DNA from: Gemmatimonadales bacterium
GTDB taxonomy: Bacteria > Gemmatimonadota > Gemmatimonadetes > Gemmatimonadales > GWC2-71-9
Direction: 5' to 3'
Length of the DNA stretch: 25,609 nt
NCBI GenBank assembly: GCA_013813145.1
Contig: JACCSE010000231.1
Span: 1-25,609 of the forward strand
The position numbers and the translations under genes are program-made. This document shows, piece after piece, positions 1 to 7,804 of the stretch. The notes beneath the pieces were generated by a model. It was not told the origin of the DNA, made no database searches, and saw only the letters and a list, made by a program, of their open reading frames with translations. Position 1 is the stretch's first letter. Every line of letters begins with the position of its first letter.

Positions 1-768
1 GTGCTGGTACGCGGCGCCGACGGTCCACCCCTTCGGCCCGCGCCGGATCCCGGTGACCGCCGAGTTGAGTCGCACCGCCGGCCCGAGCTGGCGGGCCATT
101 GCCTCGGGCAGCTCCACAAGACCGCCCGCGAAGGAGACCAACGAGGCCGCGTCCCCCCCCACCTCGTCCGACTTCCGGGCTCGCCCCCTCTGGATCATCG
201 CCTTGATCAGGGAGCCGTGAGTCTGCTCCAGGTCATAGAGATGGGGAAGCGCGTGGCGGACCGAGAGCTGCTCGGGGTCACCGGCGAAGATGCCGGCGAC
301 GAACGGGTTCGCGACGTAGTCGAGGATCTCCTGGTTGAAGCGGCGGCGCACGAAAGTGGCCACGCTCTCCTCGACCGGCCTGTCCCCCGTCTCCACCAGG
401 GGCTCTCCGAAGACCGCGAGCTTGGCGCCGTTGGAGAGCAGCCGGGTGGTGAGCAGCTCGGGTGGCGAAGTGGGCAGGGCGATCGGCCTGCCGCGGCGGA
501 CGATGTAGCGGTGCCGCGCCTCCGGGGAAGCCGTGACCAGGCTCGGCTCGAGACCGAGCTCGCCCAGAATGGCACGGACCGCTGGTGACGGAGACGCGAG
601 CGAGTTGGGGCCGAGCTCTGCCAGGTAGCCGTCCCGCTTCTCGGTCTGGATCGCGCCGCCGACCCGGCCGCCGCTCTCGTAGAGCACCACCCGCATCCCC
701 AGTCGCTTGAGCCGGCACGCCGCCGCGAGCCCGGCGACTCCGGCGCCGACGACGGCTACCGCTGCCAT
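1..768 (-). CDS. hemG: Protoporphyrinogen oxidase, HemG/HemY type (partial, 3' end off window)
   Basis: The reverse frame from the ATG at 768 stays open for 256 codons to the window edge. The protein opens with a Rossmann FAD-binding motif (VVGAGVAGLAAACRL, residues 6-20), followed by an ESGGRVGGAIQTEK segment and GYLAELGPNSL. This is the pattern of FAD-dependent oxygen-using protoporphyrinogen oxidases, which convert protoporphyrinogen IX to protoporphyrin IX. Further on, NPFVAGIFAGDPEQLSVRHALP is a strong family signature. The start codon lies inside the end of hemL (13-base overlap), so the two genes are probably translationally coupled. The C-terminal part, including the second half of the FAD domain, is outside the window. 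The reading frame carries no stop or frameshift in the visible part. Confidence 0.93.
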   Translation of the reverse strand, partial: MAAVAVVGAGVAGLAAACRLKRLGMRVVLYESGGRVGGAIQTEKRDGYLAELGPNSLASPSPAVRAILGELGLEPSLVTASPEARHRYIVRRGRPIALPTSPPELLTTRLLSNGAKLAVFGEPLVETGDRPVEESVATFVRRRFNQEILDYVANPFVAGIFAGDPEQLSVRHALPHLYDLEQTHGSLIKAMIQRGRARKSDEVGGDAASLVSFAGGLVELPEAMARQLGPAVRLNSAVTGIRRGPKGWTVGAAYQH

Positions 769-2060
769 GCGGCCGCGAGCGCGGTCTCCAGGAGCTCGAG
801 CTCCGCGTCGCCGTGCACCGAAGAGGTGAACGCGGCCTCGAAGGCGGAAGGTGGCAGGTACACCCCGGCTTCCAGCATCTCGTGGAAGAACCCGTTGTAG
901 GCCGCTCGATCGGTGCGGCGGGCCCCGCTGTAGTCGCGCACCGGATCGGGGGAGAAGAACGGCGTCAGCATCGTGCCCACCCGCTGCACGGTGACCGGCA
1001 CCCCCGCTTCGGCCGCGCGGCGGGAGACCGCCTCGGCGGCCCTGCCGGCCCAGCGCTCCGCCCGGTCCCAGACGCCGTCCCGGTCCAGCACATCCAGCGT
1101 AGCGAGCCCCGCGGCCATGGCCAACGGATTCCCCGAGAGCGTTCCGGCCTGATAAACCGGACCCGCCGGTGCGATCTGCTCCATCAGGTCGCGACGGCCG
1201 CCGTAGGCCGCGGCCGGCAGCCCGCCGCCGACCACCTTTCCCAGGCAGGTCAGGTCAGGCTCGATGCCGTAGAGCACCTGGGCCCCCCGCGGGTGGACCC
1301 GCCAACCGGTCATGACCTCATCGAACACGAGCAGTGCACCGGAGCGCCGGGTCAGCGCCCTCAGCCCCGGAAGGAACCCGGCCACCGGCGGCACGACGCC
1401 CATGTTGCCGGCCACCGGCTCGACCAGCACGGCGGCGATCTCGTCCCCCCGCGCGGCGAACAGCGACTCGACCGCGGCGAGATCGTTGAACGGCAGGACG
1501 AGCGTGTCGGCGACGGTGGCGGGGGTGACTCCGGGCGAGTCGGGCAGGCCCAAGGTCGCGACACCGGAGCCGGCGGAGGCGAGCAGCGGGTCGGCGTGTC
1601 CGTGATAGCAGCCGTCGAATTTGACGATGGCCCGGCGGCCGGTCGCGGCGCGGGCCAGCCGCACCACGCTCATCGCCGCTTCGGTGCCCGAGCTCACGAA
1701 GCGGACCATCTCGATCGAGGGAAAGGTGTCCACCACCCGCTCGGCGAGGCGGACCTCCAGCTCGGTGGGGGCTCCGTAGGTGGTGCCCCGCCCCGCGGCA
1801 GTCACGATGGCGGCGAGCACCTCCGGGTGGGCATGACCCAGAATCAACGGCCCCCATGAGAGCACGAGGTCGAGGTAGCGATTGCCGTCGGCATCCACCA
1901 GGTAGGCCCCCTCACCCCGGCTGATGAAGCGCGGGGTGCCTCCGACGCCGCGAAAGGCCCGCACCGGGCTGTTGACCCCGCCGGGCAGCACCCGCTGCGC
2001 GGCGGCGAAGAGCCGCTCCGAGGCCGCGGTCGTGCGAACGCCGGCCCGCAGATCCGTCAC
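756..2060 (-). CDS. hemL: Glutamate-1-semialdehyde 2,1-aminomutase
   Basis: PLP-dependent aminomutase that converts glutamate-1-semialdehyde to 5-aminolevulinate in the C5 route to haem; 434 residues, which is normal for the family. The N-terminus has LPGGVNSPVRAFRGVGG (about 25-41). SSGTEAAMSVVRLAR (123-137) binds the PLP phosphate, FDEVMTGWR (247-255) holds the PLP-contacting Asp, and the Schiff-base Lys is about residue 275 in CLGKVVGGGLP. The frame is open further upstream, but I chose the GTG at 2060 because it overlaps the hemB stop as GTGA and because the family starts just before the SERLF segment. It sits between hemB and hemG in one operon. The upstream Arg/Gly-rich extension is only the antisense of hemB sequence. 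Confidence 0.95.
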   Translation of the reverse strand: MTDLRAGVRTTAASERLFAAAQRVLPGGVNSPVRAFRGVGGTPRFISRGEGAYLVDADGNRYLDLVLSWGPLILGHAHPEVLAAIVTAAGRGTTYGAPTELEVRLAERVVDTFPSIEMVRFVSSGTEAAMSVVRLARAATGRRAIVKFDGCYHGHADPLLASAGSGVATLGLPDSPGVTPATVADTLVLPFNDLAAVESLFAARGDEIAAVLVEPVAGNMGVVPPVAGFLPGLRALTRRSGALLVFDEVMTGWRVHPRGAQVLYGIEPDLTCLGKVVGGGLPAAAYGGRRDLMEQIAPAGPVYQAGTLSGNPLAMAAGLATLDVLDRDGVWDRAERWAGRAAEAVSRRAAEAGVPVTVQRVGTMLTPFFSPDPVRDYSGARRTDRAAYNGFFHEMLEAGVYLPPSAFEAAFTSSVHGDAELELLETALAAAWQR

Positions 2061-3085
2061 CGCTCCGCCTCCTCCGCCAGCCACGCCGCGGCCTCTTTCG
2101 CGTGGTAGGTCACGATCGCGTCCGCGCCGGCCCGGCGCATTCCGGTCAGCGCCTCCAGCACCACCCGCCGCTCGTCGATCCATCCCAGCCGGGCCGCCGC
2201 CTTCACCATCGCGTACTCGCCGCTCACGTTGTAGGCCACCAGCGGGAGATCGGTCCGCTCCCGCACCGCGCGGACCACGTCGAGGTAGGCGAGCGCGGGC
2301 TTGACCATCAGGAGGTCGGCTCCTTCCGCCTCGTCCAGTGCCGCCTCGAGCAGTCCCTCGCGGACGTTGGCCGGATCCATCTGGTACTGGCGGCGGTCGC
2401 CGAAGGCGGGGGCGCTGTCCGCGGCCTCGCGGAAGGGACCGTAGAAGGCGCTCGCGTACTTGACGGCGTAGCTCAGAATCGAGCGGTCGCTGAAGCCCGC
2501 GGCATCCAGCGCGGCTCGGATCGCCGCCACCATCCCGTCCATCATTCCGCTCGGCGCGACGATGTCGGCCCCCGCCCGGGCGTGGCTCACCGCCACTCGA
2601 CCGAGAACGGCGAGGGTGGCGTCGTTGTCCACCGTCTCGCCGGCCAGCACGCCGCAGTGCCCGTGGCTGGTATACTCGCAGCAGCAGACGTCGGTGAAGA
2701 GCAGGAGGTCGGGAGACCGCTCGCGGAGCCGCCGGAGCGCCCGTTGCACGATGCCGTCGTCTGCATAACTCTCCGATCCCGCCTCGTCCTTGGAAGCGGG
2801 AATCCCGAACAGGATCACCCCGCCGAGGCCCAGAATGCGGACCCGCTCCACCTCGCGGTCGAGCGCTTCGTCCACCGAGAGATGGAACACGCCGGGCATC
2901 GAACCGATCTCCCGTTCGACCCCGGCGCCGTGGACCACGAAGAGCGGTTGGATCAGATGGCCGGCCGCGAGGGAATGTTCCCTGACGAGACGGCGCATGG
3001 CCTCGGTTCGGCGGCGGCGGCGGGGTCGTATCAGGGGGGAGGAGGGCACGGAGGGAAGACTAGAGAGCGACGCCGGCTGCCGCAA
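2057..3085 (-). CDS. hemB: Porphobilinogen synthase (delta-aminolevulinic acid dehydratase)
   Basis: Condenses two 5-aminolevulinate molecules to porphobilinogen. It has 342 residues from a TTG at 3085. The zinc-type cysteine cluster is visible as DVCCCEYTSHGHCG (Cys134, 135, 136 and 144), so this is a zinc-dependent form and not a purely Mg-dependent one. The two active-site lysines are Lys209 (SYAVKYASAFYGP) and Lys262 (LMVKPALAYLD). RPRRRRRTEAMRRLVRE near residues 20-36 is the conserved N-terminal segment, which rules out the ATG at 2998 as the start. A GTG at 3049 is an alternative, and neither candidate start has a clear Shine-Dalgarno. It is the first gene of hemB-hemL-hemG and overlaps hemL by 4 bases. 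The gap to the divergent amidohydrolase (3086-3270) must hold both promoters, but I could not find convincing -35/-10 pairs there. Confidence 0.95.
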   Translation of the reverse strand: MRQPASLSSLPSVPSSPLIRPRRRRRTEAMRRLVREHSLAAGHLIQPLFVVHGAGVEREIGSMPGVFHLSVDEALDREVERVRILGLGGVILFGIPASKDEAGSESYADDGIVQRALRRLRERSPDLLLFTDVCCCEYTSHGHCGVLAGETVDNDATLAVLGRVAVSHARAGADIVAPSGMMDGMVAAIRAALDAAGFSDRSILSYAVKYASAFYGPFREAADSAPAFGDRRQYQMDPANVREGLLEAALDEAEGADLLMVKPALAYLDVVRAVRERTDLPLVAYNVSGEYAMVKAAARLGWIDERRVVLEALTGMRRAGADAIVTYHAKEAAAWLAEEAER

Positions 3086-3270
3086 CCACGAACGGGCGCG
3101 ACGGAACCCGGCATACTGGTTGCGGGTTCTTCAACGAAAGAGGCGCCGGTGTCACAGTTGGCAGCGGCTACCGGCTCGTAGTGGGTGGCCGGGGTCACGA
3201 GGCGCTGCGAACACGCATCACGGCTGTCGTGTCATTCTCCCACACATGTTATAGAACCGGCAGGCCGGCC

Positions 3271-4725
3271 ATGGTTTCGGAGTCTCGCTACATGAACGTC
3301 GGTTTCTCATCCTTTCTGACCGCCCTGCTCGCGACCATGGTGTCGGCGTGCGGCGGACCCGCGCTCCGCCTCCCGGAGCGCCCGCCCGTCAGCTCGGCGA
3401 CGGCCATCGTCGGCGCCAACCTGTGGGACGGGACCGGCCGCGCGCCGGTGGCGAACGCGGTCACCCTGGTGCGCGGCGATCGAATCCTCTGCGCCGGCTC
3501 CGCCGGCGAGTGCCCGGTGCCACAGGGGGCCCGGGTGATCGACGCGCGGGGGCGGTACCTGATTCCCGGTCTCATCGACAGCCACGTCCACCTGCTCTTC
3601 ATGGTCAACGGCAGCGCCGGCGAGGAGCTCACCCTCGACCTGCGCGACCTCCTGGCCCAGGGTGTCACCACGGTTCGCGACATGGGCAGCGACCCCGCGG
3701 CGCTGCTCTCGCGCGTGGGGGCTCAGCCGGCCGCTCCCCGGGTGTACACGATGCAGCTCGTGGCCGGGCGGCGGTTCTTCTTCAATGGGCTCCGGGGAGT
3801 GGAGACGGCGCGGGGAACGATTTACCGCCAGCCGCCGGCACTCACCATGCAGCGTCTCGGATGGCGCCCGATCCTGTTCACCGCCGACGAGGACCCCGAC
3901 CAGATCGTCGCCGACGCGCGCGACGCGGGGGCGATGGGGCTCAAGCTCTACGCCCACCTCGACAGCCTGGCCGTCACGCGGCTCACCGAGGCGGCCCACC
4001 GGGCCGGAATGCCGGTCTGGGGCCATGCCTGGGTTCAGCCCACCAGCGTGCTGGAGCAGGCGCGGGCGGGCCAGGATGGCGTGGTGCACGCCGCCGGGCT
4101 GGCGGGCGAGCTCTATTCGGTGGAGGAACGAAGCAAACTGGTCAACGACGGCGACCTGCAGACCGCCACGGCCAAGGTCGCCTCCGCCGGCTCGGCGCAT
4201 GACCCCCGGGTCGTCGCGGCGCTCGACTACATGGCCCGGAACGGAACCTTCCTCGAACCGACGCTCGACGCGGTACGGCACAGCGTGGCCTACTTCGATT
4301 CCAGGCTGCGCCGGGTGCCGTCGGAGCAGGAGGACTACGCCCGGGCCGCTTCCCAGTTCGGGATTGAGGTGGCGCGGGAAGCGATCCGCCGCGGTGTCCG
4401 CATCAGCGCCGGAAGCGACCACGTCGCCTTCGGGCCGGCGCGCGACCGGGCAACGCTCTTCGGCGAGCTGCAACTCCTGGTGGACTCGATTCCACTTTCG
4501 CCCACCGCCGCGCTCCTCGCGGCCACCCGAGATGCGGCGCTCGCGATCGGTGGGGAGCCGGCCCGGCAGGTCGGGACCATCCAGGCGGGCCGGTACGCGG
4601 ACCTCGTGCTGCTGGGCAAGAACCCGCTGGAGCGGATCGAGAATCTCGAGTCGGTGGAGTGGGTCATGCGCGGCGGGAGGCTCTGGCGGCCGGGGCAACT
4701 GCGGAGCGGGATTGCGATGAGGTAG
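3271..4725 (+). CDS. Exported amidohydrolase (imidazolonepropionase/prolidase-like), probable lipoprotein
   Basis: Metal-dependent amidohydrolase-superfamily enzyme of 484 residues. After a hydrophobic N-terminal segment there is a lipobox-like VSAC (Cys27), so the protein is probably exported and lipid-anchored. Metal and catalytic residues are visible: HVH in IPGLIDSHVHLLF (His105, His107), a candidate carboxylated Lys225 in MGLKLYAHL, His252 in WGHAWV, His273 in VVHAAG, and Asp383 in ISAGSDHVAF. The C-terminal QAGRYADLVLLGKNPLE is the usual beta-sandwich return of this superfamily (COG1228 type). The substrate cannot be told from sequence; related proteins hydrolyse dipeptides or cyclic amides. 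The start is uncertain. ATG 3271 keeps an Arg before the hydrophobic stretch, whereas ATG 3292 has a better ribosome site (GGAG at 3279-3282, 9 bases upstream). It converges with the rhodanese gene, leaving a gap of only 15 bases. Confidence 0.88.
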   Translation: MVSESRYMNVGFSSFLTALLATMVSACGGPALRLPERPPVSSATAIVGANLWDGTGRAPVANAVTLVRGDRILCAGSAGECPVPQGARVIDARGRYLIPGLIDSHVHLLFMVNGSAGEELTLDLRDLLAQGVTTVRDMGSDPAALLSRVGAQPAAPRVYTMQLVAGRRFFFNGLRGVETARGTIYRQPPALTMQRLGWRPILFTADEDPDQIVADARDAGAMGLKLYAHLDSLAVTRLTEAAHRAGMPVWGHAWVQPTSVLEQARAGQDGVVHAAGLAGELYSVEERSKLVNDGDLQTATAKVASAGSAHDPRVVAALDYMARNGTFLEPTLDAVRHSVAYFDSRLRRVPSEQEDYARAASQFGIEVAREAIRRGVRISAGSDHVAFGPARDRATLFGELQLLVDSIPLSPTAALLAATRDAALAIGGEPARQVGTIQAGRYADLVLLGKNPLERIENLESVEWVMRGGRLWRPGQLRSGIAMR

Positions 4726-4740
4726 ATCGCCGGTGTGCCG

Positions 4741-5691
4741 TTACTGCCCCGCTGCCCCCCCGCCCCGCTGCCCCCCTGTTGCCACCGGCAACTCCGCCTT
4801 CGCCGCCCACTCGGTCCACGAACCGACATACACCTTCACCCGCGGATACCCCAGCAGGTACCGCAGCGTGAAGTGGACGTGGCTGGCCTCCGTGGCGCTG
4901 TTGCAGTAGGCGATGATCGCCTTGTCCGGAGTGATCCCCTGCGCCGCGTACTCCGCTCGGAGCTGTGCCGCCGGCTTCCACACGTGGCCGAAACCACCCA
5001 ACGTCAGGTCGCTCTGCCAGTAGTGGCTGATCGCGCCCGGAATGTGCCCCCGCCGCACCTGCGCCCCGGCCTCCCCGGCGTACTGATCCGGCGGCCGGGC
5101 GTCCACCAGCAACGCATCTCCGGTGCGCATGGCACGCTCCGCTTGCTCGAGCGAGGCCCGCTCCGGCTGGAAGCGTGCGGGCGGAAACTCGGTGGCTGCC
5201 ACCCGGGGATACCGCTGATCCACCGGACGGTGCTCCAGGAGCCATTTGAAGTAGCCCCCGTCCAGGACGTAGACCTGGGGATGACCGAAACCCGCCAGCA
5301 GCCAGGCGAGAAAGGTCGCGTCGATGTTGTGGGTCTCGCCCGCGCTGTAGATCACCACCGGGCGCTCAAAGGAAAACCCCAGGCGTCCGAACAGCTCGGC
5401 GTAGCTCGACTGGTCGAGCAGTTGCGTCGGCAGGCCGCCCTGGCTGGCGCGCAGGGTCTCGGTGTGCAGGAAGACGGCGCCCGGCAGGTGGTCCTTCAGA
5501 TACGTCGCAACGTCGGTACGGACGTCCACCAGGCTGACGGACCGCTCGCGCAGCCACGCCTCGAGGGTGTCGGTCGAAACGATGCCCGGAAGTGAGGTGG
5601 CCACGTCGGCGCGGGGGCCTTCTTCGGCACGGTGAGTGGCGCATCCGACGAGGAGCGCCGCGAGGAGCAGCGCCACCCATTTCCGTCTCAT
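4741..5691 (-). CDS. Tandem-rhodanese sulfurtransferase lipoprotein
   Basis: Two rhodanese domains behind a lipoprotein signal (MRRKWVALLLAALLVGC, Cys17), 316 residues. It therefore probably acts in the periplasm on sulfane sulfur (thiosulfate, persulfide). Domain 1 runs about 38-155; its active-site loop reads IYSAGETHNIDA, with Ser116 where a catalytic Cys would be expected, so it is inactive and structural as usual in two-domain family members. Domain 2 runs about 178-305 and holds the catalytic Cys263 in AYCNSATEASH. Other signatures are VDVRTD, VLDGGYFKW, VDARPPDQYAG and RRGHIPGAI. The ATG overlaps the stop of the MBL gene as ATGA, so it is the last gene of the soxYZ operon. The last 11 residues (Gly/Gln/Ala/Arg only) are encoded by a GC-only short repeat and look like a recent C-terminal extension. 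Confidence 0.93.
   Translation of the reverse strand: MRRKWVALLLAALLVGCATHRAEEGPRADVATSLPGIVSTDTLEAWLRERSVSLVDVRTDVATYLKDHLPGAVFLHTETLRASQGGLPTQLLDQSSYAELFGRLGFSFERPVVIYSAGETHNIDATFLAWLLAGFGHPQVYVLDGGYFKWLLEHRPVDQRYPRVAATEFPPARFQPERASLEQAERAMRTGDALLVDARPPDQYAGEAGAQVRRGHIPGAISHYWQSDLTLGGFGHVWKPAAQLRAEYAAQGITPDKAIIAYCNSATEASHVHFTLRYLLGYPRVKVYVGSWTEWAAKAELPVATGGQRGGGAAGQ
4747..4776 (-). repeat. GC-only short repeat with G-quadruplex pattern at the 3' end of the rhodanese gene
   Basis: On the minus strand, runs of 6, 4, 7 and 4 guanines are separated by the loops CAGC, C and CAGC. This satisfies the standard four-tract quadruplex pattern. The sequence is a near-duplicated unit (GCTGCCCC twice on the plus strand with a C/G spacer). 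It lies inside the last codons of the rhodanese gene, next to the convergent stop codons. Confidence 0.6.
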
Positions 5692-6641
5692 GGCGAGGCG
5701 TCAAGCCCCATGAATCGCCTCTCCTCTTCCAGGTACACGCGAACCGCGTTGCGCCTCCGCCGCGAGTTGAGCGAGACCGGCCGGTCCCCATCGGCGGGAG
5801 GCAGCGAAGCGATGGCGCGCTGCATCGGAACTCCCCGCTCCACCGCGGAGCGCATGTCGCTCTGAAGCTGGGTCAGGTAGCGTCGGGTAGTGGCCACCAA
5901 CGTTGCCGGTTTCTCCGGAATGGCCCCGTGCCCTGGCACGACGACTCGAGGATTTTGTCCGTCCAGTGTCGCGAGCGCGTCCAGCAGCAGCCGTGAGTCT
6001 CCATCCACCACCATAGTGACTCCGTCCTCGACCAACAGGTCGCCCGCGAAGAGCACCCGCTCCTTCGGCAGCCACACGATCAGGTCTCCGGGAGAATGCG
6101 CGGCCCCCGGATGGGAGATGACCAGCGTGCGTCCGCCGAGTCGGAGTGTATCGGTTCCGGTGACCGGGCGGTCGGGAGCATTGGCGTACTGGAACCCCCG
6201 CATGGCCTCGGCGCCGACGACGCCGGTCCAATCCGCGGCCAGCGCGTCGTCGCCGCCCTCCGAGGCGAGCGTGCGCCGGTCGGGATGGGCGATCACCTTG
6301 GCGCCGGCCCGGCGCAGCGCGACCGCCCCGAAATGATGGTCCGGATGGTGGTGGGTGAGAACCAGCCAGCGGACCGGCTGCCGGGTCGCTGCTCGGATCG
6401 TCGCGAGCAGGCGCGCTCCCTGGGCTGGACTCGCCAGGGCGTCGATGACGACGACGCCCTCCGCCGTCACCAAGAAGCCGGCGTTGGGACGTCCCTCCGA
6501 GCCGCGCCCCGTGTCGCCCACGACCGCGAATACGCCGGGCGCCAGCTCGCGTGCCGGATATGGCGCGGCTCCCGCGGAGTCGGCCTCGGCGGGCGCCAGC
6601 GGCAACAGATGGAGGGCGAGGCGGAGAGCGGTGGGGATCAG
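5688..6641 (-). CDS. Metallo-beta-lactamase-fold hydrolase of the SoxYZ operon (SoxH-like)
   Basis: Metallo-hydrolase with all the usual ligands: the THHHPDHHFG motif (His97, His99, Asp101, His102 if numbered from the CTG at 6641), His182 in GAAHSPGD, Asp201 in LFAGDLL, and His238 in VVPGHGAIP. A binuclear zinc or iron site is expected. SoxYZ-linked members of this fold are often called SoxH; a thioester or persulfide substrate carried on SoxY is possible (inference). The start is unusual. The only conventional start is TTG 6605, which removes the hydrophobic segment RLALHLLPLAPAEA. A CTG at 6641 overlaps the soxZ stop as CTGA, matches the 4-base overlaps at both other junctions in this operon, and gives a signal-peptide-like N-terminus. 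I use CTG as the more likely start. The C-terminus has an Arg-rich RRRRNAVRVYLEEER helix. Confidence 0.87.
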   Translation of the reverse strand: MIPTALRLALHLLPLAPAEADSAGAAPYPARELAPGVFAVVGDTGRGSEGRPNAGFLVTAEGVVVIDALASPAQGARLLATIRAATRQPVRWLVLTHHHPDHHFGAVALRRAGAKVIAHPDRRTLASEGGDDALAADWTGVVGAEAMRGFQYANAPDRPVTGTDTLRLGGRTLVISHPGAAHSPGDLIVWLPKERVLFAGDLLVEDGVTMVVDGDSRLLLDALATLDGQNPRVVVPGHGAIPEKPATLVATTRRYLTQLQSDMRSAVERGVPMQRAIASLPPADGDRPVSLNSRRRRNAVRVYLEEERRFMGLDASP

Positions 6642-6973
6642 GCCGAGACGAACGCGATGTTGGCGGACTGCTCGAACACATCGCCCTTGTTATCGGTCCA
6701 GACCATGGACAGTGGCGCTTCGCTGTCGGCCCGCAGAGTGAAACTGATCACCGGATCGCGGCTCACGCCGGAAGTCCACTCGAACCGGGCCACTTCCTGG
6801 TCGCCGTACCTCACCACGACATTCTTGATGAAATACGCCGGGATCGGCTGACCCTCCGCGGTGCGGAAGAAGCCGGTGTCCATCGGGTGCGAGATGATGG
6901 CGTTTACCACGATCAGCTCGCCCCGGATGATGCGCTCCGGGACCCGGATGCGGGCTTCGCCGAGGGCGCTCAT
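6638..6973 (-). CDS. soxZ: SoxZ-like sulfur carrier subunit
   Basis: Small beta-sandwich protein of 111 residues that pairs with SoxY. Family features are the early ARIRVPERIIRGELIVVNAIISHPMDTGFFRT segment (positively charged strand, then HPM.TG), the IPAYFIKNVVVRYGDQEVAR segment and FEWTSGVSRDPVISF. There is no signal peptide, as expected, because SoxZ is co-exported with the Tat substrate SoxY. I chose the ATG at 6973 because it overlaps the soxY stop as ATGA; an ATG at 6982 is also in frame but lies inside soxY. It is followed by the MBL hydrolase with a CTGA overlap. Confidence 0.92.
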   Translation of the reverse strand: MSALGEARIRVPERIIRGELIVVNAIISHPMDTGFFRTAEGQPIPAYFIKNVVVRYGDQEVARFEWTSGVSRDPVISFTLRADSEAPLSMVWTDNKGDVFEQSANIAFVSA

Positions 6974-7485
6974 CAGCCACATCCGTTCAGCAGGACCTGC
7001 ACCCGGGCATAGTCGGCCCAGACCTCGCCGGTGTTGGTCTCCGCGATCGCCCGAACCCAGGTGGAGCGCTTCATCTTGATGCGAGTGGAGAGCGAGACGG
7101 TGCCGACGGCAGGCGTCAGGTGGAAAGCGGCCAGGTGCGCATCGGGGTTGAAGTCCACGATGAGATGCACTGCCTTGACGTGTCGCTCGGGAGTCATCGG
7201 GAGGTCGCTCTCGATGATGACCGGAACCACCCGGCCGTCTTCCGCCGCGGCAGGCATGTCGAGCTGAATGTGTCCTCGGCGGATGGGGCGATCGCCGAAC
7301 AACCCCCTCAGGATCCGGGCGACCTCCTCGTTCGGCACCTCGGGATCGCCGGGATCACCCGCCAGCGTGGTGGCCGCGAGCAGACGCTCCCCCGGAAAAA
7401 GCACGCCGGAGCCGAGCAATCCGGCGGTGGCGAGCGCGGACGCCCGAAGAAAGTGGCGGCGGGAAGTATTGTCGGCAGGCGACAT
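6973..7485 (-). CDS. soxY: SoxY-like sulfur carrier with Tat signal and C-terminal cysteine
   Basis: Sulfur-carrying subunit of 170 residues. The N-terminus has a twin-arginine signal, SRRHFLRASALATAG (8-22), so the folded SoxYZ pair would be exported by Tat. The Ig-like body includes VPVIIESDLPMTPERHVKAVHLIVDFNP and the ATRIKMK-like strand typical of SoxY. The protein ends in LLNGCG, so the single carrier cysteine (Cys169) is the penultimate residue. Canonical SoxY ends in GGCGG, so the swinging arm is shorter and one Gly is replaced by Asn. The start at ATG 7485 is supported by AGGAG at 7492-7496, six bases upstream; longer upstream frames would bury the Tat motif. It is the first gene of the operon. 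Confidence 0.92.
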   Translation of the reverse strand: MSPADNTSRRHFLRASALATAGLLGSGVLFPGERLLAATTLAGDPGDPEVPNEEVARILRGLFGDRPIRRGHIQLDMPAAAEDGRVVPVIIESDLPMTPERHVKAVHLIVDFNPDAHLAAFHLTPAVGTVSLSTRIKMKRSTWVRAIAETNTGEVWADYARVQVLLNGCG

Positions 7486-7804
7486 CACAGGCTCCTGGTT
7501 ACGCCCACTTAACCCTCGGGAAACCTCGGTGGTTCCCCGGATCAAGTCAAGCGAATCGCGCTGACGATCGGCAACGCCCGGAGTGCCCAAAGGAGGACAT
7601 CAAAGAGCTGTCAGGGATCCGGAGAGCGAACCCGCATCGGAGCGTCAACCTTTTCCTGGCAACCATTTTCATGGTGATCTCACCCGGCGGCTCGGCCCTT
7701 GCAAAGCCCGGCCGGCTTCCCGGTGGCGGGGCCTGGGCGAGCTCGCTGCAACTTGTGTCACCTGGCCCTGATCACTACTTTAAGCCATTCAGACATATAG
7801 CGAT
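7486..7804. other. Divergent intergenic region between soxY and the sphingolipid operon
   Basis: A 319-base stretch with no convincing gene. An imperfect dyad, GGAAACC-TCGG-TGGTTCC (7519-7536), lies about 33 bases upstream of the soxY start and could be an operator (weak). On the soxY strand there is a GGAACC element about 17 bases before GTTAAG, loosely like an ECF-type promoter, but it cannot be distinguished from chance. On the plus strand, TTGTGT (7753-7758) followed by a weak CTTTAA-like box is a possible promoter for the sphingolipid genes. I could not find a terminator. Confidence 0.4.

Noticed and set aside
813..1859. A 348-codon plus-strand frame opposite hemL
   Set aside because: It is the antisense shadow of hemL, with His/Arg/Gly-rich sequence, no motif and no ribosome site.
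7645..7680. Small dyad ACCAT-TTTC-ATGGT in the soxY-spt gap
   Set aside because: Only five base pairs with no matching second copy or known consensus; expected by chance.
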